A stretch of 18,131 nucleotides of DNA from Gammaproteobacteria bacterium (GCA_013288455.1 JABDBU010000013.1:172-18302); one strand, 5' to 3'; positions 9,522 to 17,926 are shown, counted from the first letter of the stretch. Translations and numbers: made by a program. Notes: generated from the sequence alone by a model not told the origin.

Positions 9522-11224
9522 CCTACTACGCAAAACGCACGCAATGGCAATGATTCATTCCTTCCGTCGTTTGTTTGACACTTGTCTGCCATTTTTTGGT
9601 CGCGAAATTTAGCAGCGAAAAATTTTGAGTCAGTGGAAGATAATGAATATTGGCTGCAATCGCTATCACTATCACTTTTATATAATCTTACTCTGCCTTC
9701 TTCCTGTTCAATTGAATTTTTAAGCTCCTTTGCAGTAGATTCCTTTGCTGCATAATAGGAAATTCTAAGTTCTCCAAGTTCTCCAAGATTAAGCAATTTA
9801 CTTAGCAAACTATAGAAACTTTCTAAAACTGTAAGGACTTGGACTTGAGTTATTTTTGTTGCATCATCTAGTAGCTTCTCTGATTGAGGTTGTTTTTCTG
9901 TGTTGTTCTCCTTGGCCAGAAGGGCTTTGAGTTGTTTAGCCGTTTCTTCCACGTTCATTTCTTTTTCTAAATAGCATGATTTTTGCCTAAAGATTTGGAG
10001 GATTAGCGCATTGCACCGGGGGGAGATTTTTATGGATTGTATGGCGGCCTCTAGCAGAGACAGTTGACACTCTTTTGGAAAATAATCCAAAAAATTTTCT
10101 AATTCAGTAGTTTTTTTAGCATGTAGGTGCGTGTACATATCTGCCACAGTCTGCTCGGTAACCTTCGTTGTAGTGAAAAAGGGGAGAACAAGGTTTTGAA
10201 AAAGCTGTACTGCAGGCTGCGCGTGTGTCTGTGTTGCTGCGTTAGAAGAAAATAGTGAATTACAGAATCTTTCATCCATCATTTGTTTGACGCAGACTAG
10301 TTTTTTGTGTTCTGGAATACCAGCCAGCCAGTGCTTTAAAATAGCTCCTTTGTTAGGGAATGTGGAGACAGCAAAGTACTGATCTACAAGATTCCTTATA
10401 GAAGTAGGATCGATGTCAAAAGCAGGTAGTTTTGACTCATCGTCGGGGAGGATAAATGGTATCAACAGCTCAGCAAATTCTGTAGGAATGCTGAAATGCT
10501 TATTTGCATGGGTAGTTAAAACAAGTTGTAACAACTCTGCTTTTTCCTTAAGAGAAATTTTTTCTGATATCCTGGAAACAAGTTGTAAGCATCCTGTGAT
10601 TTCAGGATTAGAATAGTTGATAATTTGCTTAAATACAGCACAGACTCCACCAGTATTTTTTATTAACTTGCTTATGTTTGTTCTATCGTTTTGTGACAGT
10701 TCTTCATGATTTTTTAATAGGGTTATCAAGAATTGCATAATATTTTTTTGTATTGTTGGGATTTCAGCATACTTGCTTAAACAATCGATACACTGTGGAG
10801 TAGACAGTTTCGAGATATAATTTGTCCAGGTCTCTAAATTGATATACGTTAAAAAATACATCAAAACGTCATCTTTACTTTCTTGAACATATGTTGTAAG
10901 TATTGTGCTTAGCAGGTCTGCGCTAATGTTATGAGCTTGATTAGGTAGTAGTGTGTTAATGATTGCTATTGGTAAATTAGTAGTGCTAGCTATCAAAGAC
11001 GTTTGGCCAAGAGTTTTTTGATAACGACTAAGAATCGGTAAAAGATTTTGAAGGTCATGTAAATTAAATGCTGCATTGTGTCCACGCCGCTGCATTTGTT
11101 CCTCAAAAAAATCGTGAAGATCACTAATAATGGGCGTCAACGGTGATGAAGATGAAGATGAACAGCTATAGCATGATGTGGAAGGGATTCTTGGCAGCAT
11201 GTTTTTCAGTATTGACAAAGTCAT
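9512..11224 (-). CDS. Orphan helical protein, possible secreted effector
   Basis: I do not recognise this 570-residue protein. It has no signal peptide or clear transmembrane helix. The N-terminus carries a Cys/Ser stretch (SCYSCSSSSSSP, residues 17-28). The bulk looks almost entirely alpha-helical with amphipathic, Leu-rich segments, reminiscent of helical repeat proteins but with no repeat that I can align. Near the C-terminus is an acidic Ser cluster (SDSDSDCSQYSLSSTDSKF, about 517-535), followed by a basic-polar tail. The start is well supported: GGAGG (11231-11235) lies six bases before the ATG and a perfect TATAAT sits at 11249-11254. The DNA is visibly more AT-rich than the neighbouring suc genes. 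Large soluble orphans like this are common among Dot/Icm effectors in Legionellales, but nothing here proves secretion. Confidence 0.75.
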   Translation of the reverse strand: MTLSILKNMLPRIPSTSCYSCSSSSSSPLTPIISDLHDFFEEQMQRRGHNAAFNLHDLQNLLPILSRYQKTLGQTSLIASTTNLPIAIINTLLPNQAHNISADLLSTILTTYVQESKDDVLMYFLTYINLETWTNYISKLSTPQCIDCLSKYAEIPTIQKNIMQFLITLLKNHEELSQNDRTNISKLIKNTGGVCAVFKQIINYSNPEITGCLQLVSRISEKISLKEKAELLQLVLTTHANKHFSIPTEFAELLIPFILPDDESKLPAFDIDPTSIRNLVDQYFAVSTFPNKGAILKHWLAGIPEHKKLVCVKQMMDERFCNSLFSSNAATQTHAQPAVQLFQNLVLPFFTTTKVTEQTVADMYTHLHAKKTTELENFLDYFPKECQLSLLEAAIQSIKISPRCNALILQIFRQKSCYLEKEMNVEETAKQLKALLAKENNTEKQPQSEKLLDDATKITQVQVLTVLESFYSLLSKLLNLGELGELRISYYAAKESTAKELKNSIEQEEGRVRLYKSDSDSDCSQYSLSSTDSKFFAAKFRDQKMADKCQTNDGRNESLPLRAFCVVGTR

Positions 11225-11248
11225 TTTAATCCTCCAAACGAAGTTGTA

Positions 11249-11254
11249 ATTATA
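11249..11254 (-). promoter_or_regulatory. -10 box of the 570-residue orphan gene
   Basis: On the - strand this is a perfect TATAAT. GTGGCA lies 19 bases upstream as a weak -35 (four of six matches). Transcription would begin near 11242, giving a leader of under 20 bases that contains the strong GGAGG ribosome site. The poor -35 suggests an activator or a -10-dominated promoter. Confidence 0.45.
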
Positions 11255-11359
11255 ATAAGTTAATCGAGCAGACTGCCACTTACTCGAAGGTTCATTGGCC
11301 TACTTTATTTTGCTATAAAATGAAGAAATTGATTTAGACAGTTAAGCCAGAACAATGGT

Positions 11360-11389
11360 AAAAAAAGCTATCCCGATGCTGGTGCATCG
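11360..11389 (-). terminator. Possible terminator of the tRNA transcript
   Basis: On the - strand, about 145 bases after tRNA-His, CGATGC pairs perfectly with GCATCG around the loop ACCA (11389-11374). GGATAGC and then seven Ts (11366-11360) follow. The order suits a terminator for the leftward tRNA operon. The seven-base separation between stem and T-run makes it a weak match. Confidence 0.3.
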
Positions 11390-11534
11390 TTTAAGTCTTC
11401 CATAGTATATTTATTTTTACATCTTTTTTACCTGTTTACCATTACCAAAAATATACTAAATGCATGTTCATTTTATGTATAGATAAGTACAGCGCATCCA
11501 GCGCTTTTGCTATAAATGAGCATGATTGGTAAGC

Positions 11535-11611
11535 TGGGGTGAACGACGGGGCTCGAACCCGCGACAACCGGAATCACAATCCGGGGCTCTACCAACTGAG
11601 CTACGTCCACC
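11535..11611 (-). tRNA. tRNA-His (GUG)
   Basis: The complement folds as a complete cloverleaf. The acceptor stem is GTGGACG/CGTTCAC, with an extra G at -1 (11611) opposite discriminator C73, the identity element of tRNA-His. The D-arm contains AGCTCAGTTGGTAGAGC, the anticodon loop ATTGTGATT places GTG at 11577-11575, and the T-arm has GGTTCGAGCC. The 3' CCA is encoded (11537-11535). It is the last of three tRNAs in the cluster. Confidence 0.96.
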
Positions 11612-11642
11612 ATTTATTTATTTTTCATGATTGTTTGGAAAC

Positions 11643-11719
11643 TGGCGCGCCTGGCAGGATTTGAACCTGCTACCCTCGGCTTAGAAGGCCGATGCTCTAT
11701 CCAGATGAGCTACAGGCGC
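11643..11719 (-). tRNA. tRNA-Arg (UCU)
   Basis: The complement gives acceptor stem GCGCCTG/CAGGCGC, a D-arm with AGCTCATCTGGATAGAGC, anticodon loop CTTCTAA with TCT at 11685-11683, and a T-arm with GGTTCAAATCC. The CCA is encoded at 11645-11643. It reads AGA codons, which occur regularly in this AT-leaning sequence. It lies 31 bp upstream of tRNA-His in the same direction, so the two are probably cut from one precursor. Confidence 0.96.
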
Positions 11720-11786
11720 TGTGCGGATAATACCCTTTAACTAACTATGTGAAAGGCACTAGACCTGGAACACTGGAAAAACAACA

Positions 11787-11863
<77 letters not shown>

Positions 11864-11907
11864 TGTTTGCTAACCTTTTATTCACCACTTTTCAAAAATT
11901 GCGAAAG

Positions 11908-11913
11908 ATTCTA
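11908..11913 (-). promoter_or_regulatory. Possible -10 box of the tRNA cluster
   Basis: On the - strand this reads TAGAAT, five of six matches to consensus, and would start transcription about 38 bases before tRNA-Pro. The nearest -35-like sequence, TTGAAA, is only 14 bases upstream, which is too close. The call rests mainly on position. Confidence 0.25.
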
Positions 11914-11954
11914 TCAGTTTCCTTTCCTTTCAACTAGCTACTTATATACCCATT

Positions 11955-11988
11955 GTACTTGAAGTTGCGAATTCGCCACTTCAAGTAC
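11955..11988. repeat. Palindromic element with 11-bp perfect stem
   Basis: GTACTTGAAGT (11955-11965) and ACTTCAAGTAC (11978-11988) are exact reverse complements. After one mismatch the stem continues with GCG/CGC around AATT. On the + strand TTTCTTT follows. It is far stronger than any other hairpin in the window. It could be a dispersed palindromic repeat, a terminator blocking rightward read-through, or the end of a decayed insertion element. Confidence 0.75.
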
Positions 11989-12063
11989 TTTCTTTGCGCG
12001 ATGAGGATTTGCATTGCAAAGTGCCTATATTGATTTTCAGGTGTCGCTACGAGCGTAATGCGA

Positions 12064-12069
12064 TATAAT
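12064..12069 (+). promoter_or_regulatory. Possible -10 box of the Aas-like gene
   Basis: This is a perfect TATAAT facing the downstream gene. The -35 region 17 bases upstream (GTGTCG) is poor. A transcript would have a leader of about 130 bases containing the TACATC/GATGTA hairpin. It is the best single candidate here but is not certain. Confidence 0.3.
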
Positions 12070-12204
12070 GAGCATGCGCTGCAGCAGGCTACATCACAAC
12101 GATGTATTGAAATAAAATGGAAATTTATAAAGATGCCCTTAAGCACTGCTAAGAAATAAAAAATTAGCGAAATAAGTCTCGATCGATACATGATTGGAGG
12201 ATTC

Positions 12205-15200
12205 GTGTCGGCACTGTCACAGTTCTCGTTGTTGAAAAGCCAACGGTTTTTTTCATTATTTATCCTCCAATTTTTGGGATCATGTAACGGCAATATTCTT
12301 AGAAACGTCGTCGTCGTTTTGATCACACACCAACTGGTTCTCCAATCTCTGTTGGGGCAGCAGCTATTGATTACACTCGCATCCGGGCTCTTTATTTTAT
12401 CCCTATTTTTGTTTTCAGCATTGGCTGGACAGTTGGCTGATAAGCTGAATAAGAAACGACTCATTATTACGATTAAAACTTGCGAAGTTTTTTGTATAGC
12501 CTTGGCATCTCTTGGTTTTTATTTGCATTCTATGGGTTTGTTATGGGTAGCGCTATTTTTTATGGGAATACATGGTACCGTTCTTTCGCCTGTTAAATAT
12601 GCAATTTTACCGGATCTTTTGAAAAAAAATAGGTTGTTGAGTGGAAATGCACTGATCGAAGCCAGCATCTTTATGGCAATTTTTTTAGGCGCTTTATTGG
12701 GAGGTTTGTTAGCCGCGGAATATATCACAATCACTTTGGCTGCGATAACGATGCTTTGTATCTCTATACTAGGTCTGTTAGCAAGCTTTTATGTGCCAAA
12801 AACCCCTATAGCAAATCCAAATTTAAAAATTAACCTGCATTTCATTCGGGCATCGTTTGACATCATTGAAGCAATTAACATTGAAAAAATGGTGCTTTGG
12901 GCAATTTTAGCGATTTCTTGGTTTTGGTCACTTGCTGCCATATTTGTGACACAATTTCCTAATTTTACGAAAAGCATATTACAAGCAAACGCGGATGTTG
13001 TAACATTTTTTTTGGGAATTTTTACAGTAGGGGTTGCATTGGGTGCACTGATTCACAATTCAGCGGTAAAACAGACAGGGCTACAGTGGATTCCAATGAG
13101 TCTTGGTTTGATGAGCGTTTGTATCATTGATCTATATCTTACTTCTCACCATTTATCCATGCAGGATTTACAAATCCAGACTCATTTGAGCAATTTTTTT
13201 TATTCACTAACCCATTGGCGGATTTGCATGGATCTGTTTGGCTTATCCATCGGTGGTGGTATCTACATAGTTCCGCTTTATACACAGATACAAACAGATA
13301 CCGCAGCAGAGCATCGTGGTAGAAATTTCGCCGCAAACAATATTGTCAACGCGTTCTGCGTCGTGCTGTGTAGTTTGTTAACAATACTTTTGTTGAAAAT
13401 TGATTTAACCATTATTCAAATCTTTTTATTGCTGGGTTTGCTAAACGTGGCTATCACGTTGGTCGCGATTTGTCTTATACCTGAAGGATTCATTAAACCA
13501 TTACTACGCTGGATATTGAAGTGTCTCTATGACGTGAAACTAAGTGGTTTAAAAAATTATCGATCCGCAGGAGAGAGTGTCGTTATCGTCGCCAATCATA
13601 CTTCGTTTTTGGACGTTGTATTACTTTATGCTTTTTTGCCCAATGATCTGTTGTTTGCTATCAATCGATTTACGGCAAAAATTTGGTGGATCAAACCATT
13701 TTTGTATTTTGCAAAAGTAGTGGAGTTAGATCCGTTAAATCCCTTAGCCATTAAAGCATTAATACGAGAAGTAAAAAAGCCAGGAAAGTGTGTCATTTTT
13801 CCAGAGGGTCGCATTACAACAACAGGCGCTTTAATGAAGCTCTATGAAGGACCGGGTTTGATCGCAGACCATGCGAAAGCAAATCTACTCCCTATACGTC
13901 TACAAGGGGCACAATACACACCTTTTTCTCGTTTGCGTGGAAAGGTGCAGATTCGCTGGTTTCCTAAAATTTCAATCTCCATCTTGGAACCTAAAAGATT
14001 TGTGGTGGATGCAACCACAAGCAGCCGCGTGCGTCGACAGCTGATCGGTGCTCAACTTTATAAAGTGATGGTTGAGATGTTATTTCAAAGTGTTGATCAT
14101 AAAAAAACACTGTTTCAGTCGCTTTTAGAGGCAAGAGCTATACACAAAGGTCCTACTAAAATCCTAGAAGATGTTACACGAGTTCCACTAAGCTATGATC
14201 AATTATTGATGCGCTGCTTTTTATTGGGTCCTATTATTGATAGTACAACTGATCGTCAGGAGATAGTCGGATTGTTATTACCTAACATGGTGCCTGCCGT
14301 CGTTGTTTTTTTTGCTCTGCAGGCCTATGCCAGAGTTCCAGCATTATTAAATTATGCAGCAGGTTCTTCACAGCTCGTATCGGCATGCCGAGTAGCTAGG
14401 ATACGTTATATATTTACTTCAAAAAAATTTATTGAATTAGCAAATTTATTTGATTCAGTGGCCAGATTAACTGCAAGTGGCCTACAATTCGTTTATCTTG
14501 AAGATATCAAAGCAGGTATTCGCTGGAAAGATAGGTTGCATGCCGCCTTGTTAAGTCGTTTTGCTTATTACCATTATGTTAAAAAACTGCAACATAGCAG
14601 TGATACTAGCGATCCAGCGGTAGTTTTGTTTACTTCTGGTTCAGAGGGAGAACCCAAGGGAGTGGTTCTGAGCCATGAAAATATCCAAGCTAATTTGGCA
14701 CAAATGACGACACAACTTGATTTTAATCAAAAGGATATTTTTTTTAGTGCACTGCCTTTATTTCACGCGTTTGGATTGACCGCTTGTGTTATATTGCCGA
14801 TTTATCACGGTACAAAGACGTTCATTTATCCGTCTCCTTTACACTATCGTAAAGTGCCCAATATGATCTATGAATGTAATGCAACGATCACCTTTGGAAC
14901 GGACACTTTCCTAGCGGGTTACGGTCGTTATGCACATCCTTATGATTTTTATAGTATCCGTTATGTTTTTGCTGGTGCAGAAAAACTTAAAGAAAAGACT
15001 AAAAAGCTGTGGATGGAAAAATTTGGCATCCGTATTTTCGAAGGTTATGGTGTAACAGAAGCTTCTCCTGTCATTAGTCTGAATACGCCTATGCAGAATA
15101 AACCTGGGACAGTGGGTAAGTTTTTGCCTGGGATCAATTATACAATTGAACCAGTTACTCATATCAAAGAGGGTGGGCGTTTATTGGTATCAGGACCTAA

Positions 15201-15636
15201 TATCATGCTGGGTTATTTGAATGCCAAACCCATGGGGGAGATCGTTATCCCTCACTACGGTTGGTATGATACTGGCGACATTGTAGAAGTAGATGCAGAC
15301 GGTTATCTTACGGTAAAGGACCGAGCCAAGCGCTTCGCCAAGATCAGCGGTGAAATGATTTCGTTGACGGCAGTAGAAAACGCAATTTATGATCTATGGC
15401 CTGATAATTATCATGCAGTCATCAGTCTTCCTGATGCAAGGAAAGGCGAACAATTAATTTTAATAACGAACTACCCGGCAGCCACAAGAAACATTTTGTT
15501 TAAATTTTATCAAAAAACTGGGTTATCGGAATTGAGCTTACCGCGTCGTTTGTATTTCATTGAAGCCATGCCTTTGCTAAGTAGCGGCAAAGTGGATTAC
15601 GAAAAAGCGAAAATTTGGCTGGAGAAACAGGTTTAG
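12205..15636 (+). CDS. aas: Tri-domain lysophospholipid transporter / acyltransferase / acyl-ACP synthetase
   Basis: One 1143-residue chain carrying the phospholipid repair steps that in E. coli are split between LplT and Aas. The first 430 or so residues form an MFS-type, LplT-like domain (QFSLLKSQRF, LADKLNKKRLI, SPVKYAILPDLL, about twelve hydrophobic segments). Residues of about 435-620 form a PlsC-type acyltransferase with NHTSFLD (His465) and FPEGR (from about 532). The rest is an AMP-forming ligase with TSGSEGEPKG (from 810), GYGVTEASP, YDTGD (Asp1025) and SSGKVDY (Lys1129). The expected role is to flip lysophospholipid inward and re-acylate it with acyl-ACP. GTG 12205 is preferred because GGAGG (12196-12200) precedes it by four bases; ATG 12190 would add five residues without a ribosome site. 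The usual NDN motif of helix 1 reads NGN here (Gly29). Confidence 0.93.
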   Translation: MSALSQFSLLKSQRFFSLFILQFLGSCNGNILRNVVVVLITHQLVLQSLLGQQLLITLASGLFILSLFLFSALAGQLADKLNKKRLIITIKTCEVFCIALASLGFYLHSMGLLWVALFFMGIHGTVLSPVKYAILPDLLKKNRLLSGNALIEASIFMAIFLGALLGGLLAAEYITITLAAITMLCISILGLLASFYVPKTPIANPNLKINLHFIRASFDIIEAINIEKMVLWAILAISWFWSLAAIFVTQFPNFTKSILQANADVVTFFLGIFTVGVALGALIHNSAVKQTGLQWIPMSLGLMSVCIIDLYLTSHHLSMQDLQIQTHLSNFFYSLTHWRICMDLFGLSIGGGIYIVPLYTQIQTDTAAEHRGRNFAANNIVNAFCVVLCSLLTILLLKIDLTIIQIFLLLGLLNVAITLVAICLIPEGFIKPLLRWILKCLYDVKLSGLKNYRSAGESVVIVANHTSFLDVVLLYAFLPNDLLFAINRFTAKIWWIKPFLYFAKVVELDPLNPLAIKALIREVKKPGKCVIFPEGRITTTGALMKLYEGPGLIADHAKANLLPIRLQGAQYTPFSRLRGKVQIRWFPKISISILEPKRFVVDATTSSRVRRQLIGAQLYKVMVEMLFQSVDHKKTLFQSLLEARAIHKGPTKILEDVTRVPLSYDQLLMRCFLLGPIIDSTTDRQEIVGLLLPNMVPAVVVFFALQAYARVPALLNYAAGSSQLVSACRVARIRYIFTSKKFIELANLFDSVARLTASGLQFVYLEDIKAGIRWKDRLHAALLSRFAYYHYVKKLQHSSDTSDPAVVLFTSGSEGEPKGVVLSHENIQANLAQMTTQLDFNQKDIFFSALPLFHAFGLTACVILPIYHGTKTFIYPSPLHYRKVPNMIYECNATITFGTDTFLAGYGRYAHPYDFYSIRYVFAGAEKLKEKTKKLWMEKFGIRIFEGYGVTEASPVISLNTPMQNKPGTVGKFLPGINYTIEPVTHIKEGGRLLVSGPNIMLGYLNAKPMGEIVIPHYGWYDTGDIVEVDADGYLTVKDRAKRFAKISGEMISLTAVENAIYDLWPDNYHAVISLPDARKGEQLILITNYPAATRNILFKFYQKTGLSELSLPRRLYFIEAMPLLSSGKVDYEKAKIWLEKQV

Positions 15637-15681
15637 CGACATATTCGTTCCTCCACCACGTCTTCTTTGACCAAGACAGCA

Positions 15682-17874
15682 TCAAGAAAAACTGCTGCTA
15701 CGCTGGTGACCAGCTACTTGCTTGGTGTTAAGTTTTTGATCCTGTAAAGTAGGTTGAAACAAAGCAGATCGCGACAACAACACAGTCGTATCGGTTTTCT
15801 GTAGCCCTCGTAGCTCTTCGCACTGCTGCCGTAGGTTACTTATTTCTTGCCACAATTGGCTTATTTCTCCTTTTACCTTGTCCTCTCGCTGCCTGAGTTT
15901 TTCTTCCATTTGTGCTTCTATTTTTTCTTTTATTTGTTGTTCTTTGTTGTTTAAGTCTTCCATCAATTGCTGCGCTGACTGCGCTATGGCTGCCTCAATA
16001 AGCAGATTTGCTTCATATTCGGCAATTGCTCTATCAAATTCATTACATAACCCTATTAATTTATCATTAAATTCATCGCAGCCTCGCAAATTGTGATTGC
16101 GCTTGGCGTGTTGTGCAAGCTCTCTGAGCGAGTTTATAGATTGTTGTACTTGCTGTATATCTTGAGAGTTTATTGCAGCACTTGCTTCTGTTTTGTTGTT
16201 TGCAAGATCAGCGCCTATCTTTCGGTACATTGTAAAAATTTTTATCCATTCCTCTTGTTTGCCCGATAAATCAGGTGACCCAATGCTAGTGAACATTTGT
16301 AATAAAAGTGACCTGTGAGACGACCTCTCCACTAATTTATCTAGAGAATCGCATAACAATTCCTTCAATTTTTCTAACTTGGAGTACAGAGCAGTGAATG
16401 ATAATAATGACGGAATAGACGCCGACGGTAGTGTAGGTAATGTTTCGTGCAAACGATCGATCAGTTGCTTCTGCCAAGGCAGGTCTGAACATTTGAATAA
16501 CAACTTATTGAGTAACTGATTTTCTTCTGATGAACTGGCGACTAAGATCTCAATCATGTCATCCAATTCCACTAAGCCCTCGATAGCTTCTTGGTTTTTT
16601 TCTGACAAGGCCTGTTCTAGCAACACATACCCAACCGTTTTAGATGAATTTTCGGCTGCTAATTGTTTTAAATTTAGCTGAAAATGGGTAAAATTATCTG
16701 CAAAATAGTCTGCATGCCTATGATAAACCTGAGGCAAGCAATGGTATAGTGGGCTTAGCCGCCCATTTTCGTCAAGTAGAGATGTATGGGATCTGTTAGT
16801 GGATCCTGAAACTATTAATAGGAACAGATCTATTTTTTTTTCTTTCAATGCGCTAGACACTAAGCTAATAAGCTGATTTTGTGTCAATTGTTTTGATCGA
16901 AACCGATCTGTACCACATTGCGGGCGATCGCGTTGTTCCTGCATCAACGAGCTATGTAATTGACGTTGCTTTTGTGATGCTTTTACAGGGAGAGGTGGTA
17001 GATCAATTGAATTGATTCGGTAGTTTTCATTGAGTAAGTTTAGGAGTACATTATAGGCCTCGGTGCTGAGCGAAGCAGTGTGACTTAAATCTAATTTTTC
17101 GAGTCGTGGATGATCAATTAATACTTTACCAATGGCATGCCAGTTTAAACAATCAGGATTTTCAATTTCCAACGCTAAGGTTTTTAAATTTTTGTTTCCG
17201 AAGAAAGATAGAGCCAATAAGCCTTGTTTTTGGAGGCTTTGATCGACGAGAACTGGCAGGCTTAAACTGAGATTTTCCAGCGCTGTTGAGCTTGCAGCCA
17301 AATTATTTAAACGGCTGTAAAAATTATAACTTAAATTCGAATCCTTCTCTTGGTGAGAAAACCTAATTTTTATTAATTCAAGCCTACTCCAGAGATCTAG
17401 ATCACCACTGAATAGAGCAAGCAATGCTGTTTGTTGTCGCGCTACCTGTTTTTCTTGTGCGTCGAAGAGCTGTAACTCCATCATATCATTACAGCGATTT
17501 TCAAAGCGGCCGCCAGCCTGCCGTTGCGCCACACGCCTTTCCTGTGTGGTGGGTTTCAGCTTAACGTTCTCAAAGTGATTGGTCGCTGCTTGTACAATAA
17601 ATATATGCTCGGCTACTTGAGGTTTAATACAGACAGTATGTTCTGTAACCGATCCTTGCAAAACCTGTTCCGGAATATTATCAGAAATTAGGACAACGTT
17701 GTGCAAGCAAAATTCGTAATGTAAGGTATGCTTAACAACAGTAGATTTTCGTTTTTCAACGAGACGTTTGATACAACTTAATTGTGAAACCGTTAGTGAA
17801 GCGTCTTTTAACGTAAAGCAGCCACTATTTTCAAATTGCTTCAATGCTGCATCGAATGCTTCAGGATATGGCAT
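15682..17874 (-). CDS. Orphan LRR-like and coiled-coil protein, possible effector
   Basis: I cannot assign this 730-residue protein to a known family. It has no signal peptide or membrane segment. Residues of about 199-293 contain four LRR-like strands (LENLSLSL, LKTLALEI, LEKLDLSH, INSIDLP) spaced 28-31 residues apart, close to the RNase-inhibitor type. A helical middle (about 330-600) follows. A strongly charged Gln/Glu/Lys coiled coil at about 620-694 (KEQQIKEKIEAQMEEKLRQR) follows that. The last 36 residues are polar and end in Ser residues around a penultimate Phe (QRSSSFS). LRR plus coiled coil plus polar tail is typical of proteins sent into host cells by Dot/Icm systems, but that is inference. 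AAGGAG lies seven bases before the ATG. Its stop is 45 bp from the end of the convergent Aas-like gene. Confidence 0.78.
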   Translation of the reverse strand: MPYPEAFDAALKQFENSGCFTLKDASLTVSQLSCIKRLVEKRKSTVVKHTLHYEFCLHNVVLISDNIPEQVLQGSVTEHTVCIKPQVAEHIFIVQAATNHFENVKLKPTTQERRVAQRQAGGRFENRCNDMMELQLFDAQEKQVARQQTALLALFSGDLDLWSRLELIKIRFSHQEKDSNLSYNFYSRLNNLAASSTALENLSLSLPVLVDQSLQKQGLLALSFFGNKNLKTLALEIENPDCLNWHAIGKVLIDHPRLEKLDLSHTASLSTEAYNVLLNLLNENYRINSIDLPPLPVKASQKQRQLHSSLMQEQRDRPQCGTDRFRSKQLTQNQLISLVSSALKEKKIDLFLLIVSGSTNRSHTSLLDENGRLSPLYHCLPQVYHRHADYFADNFTHFQLNLKQLAAENSSKTVGYVLLEQALSEKNQEAIEGLVELDDMIEILVASSSEENQLLNKLLFKCSDLPWQKQLIDRLHETLPTLPSASIPSLLSFTALYSKLEKLKELLCDSLDKLVERSSHRSLLLQMFTSIGSPDLSGKQEEWIKIFTMYRKIGADLANNKTEASAAINSQDIQQVQQSINSLRELAQHAKRNHNLRGCDEFNDKLIGLCNEFDRAIAEYEANLLIEAAIAQSAQQLMEDLNNKEQQIKEKIEAQMEEKLRQREDKVKGEISQLWQEISNLRQQCEELRGLQKTDTTVLLSRSALFQPTLQDQKLNTKQVAGHQRSSSFS

Positions 17875-17926
17875 AAACTGACTCCTTGTTAATATTTTTT
17901 TTCGTGTCCTACAGTTTTTGGATTAT

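Larger units (their letters stand above)
11225..11534. other. 310-bp AT-rich non-coding stretch with many inverted repeats
   Basis: This region lies between the orphan gene start and the 3' end of tRNA-His. I see no coding frame. It holds the orphan gene promoter and ribosome site (11231-11254), a 6-bp perfect hairpin at 11374-11389, two long interlocked inverted repeats (AATGGTAAA 11354-11362 with TTTACCATT 11435-11443, and TAGTATATTT 11403-11412 with AAATATACTA 11449-11458), and a small hairpin AGCGC/GCGCT at 11491-11505. A small RNA or a 3' processing region of the tRNA transcript is possible, but neither is shown. Confidence 0.5.
11864..12204. other. 341-bp intergenic stretch between tRNA-Pro and the Aas-like gene
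   Basis: No gene is evident. The left part should carry the leftward tRNA promoter. A strong palindrome sits at 11955-11988. Further right are TTTGC/GCAAA (near 12008-12020), a rightward TATAAT at 12064-12069, and a 6-bp hairpin TACATC/GATGTA (12090-12106). A second AT-rich -10-like box TATAAA is at 12126-12131. A reading frame runs through the region on the - strand and into the antisense of the next gene. It lacks a ribosome site and is probably not a gene. Confidence 0.5.

Noticed and set aside
11934..12464. A 176-codon - strand frame across the start of the Aas-like gene
   Set aside because: Half of it is antisense to a clearly coding region, the composition is Cys/Asn/Arg-rich and unlike a folded protein, and no ribosome site precedes it.
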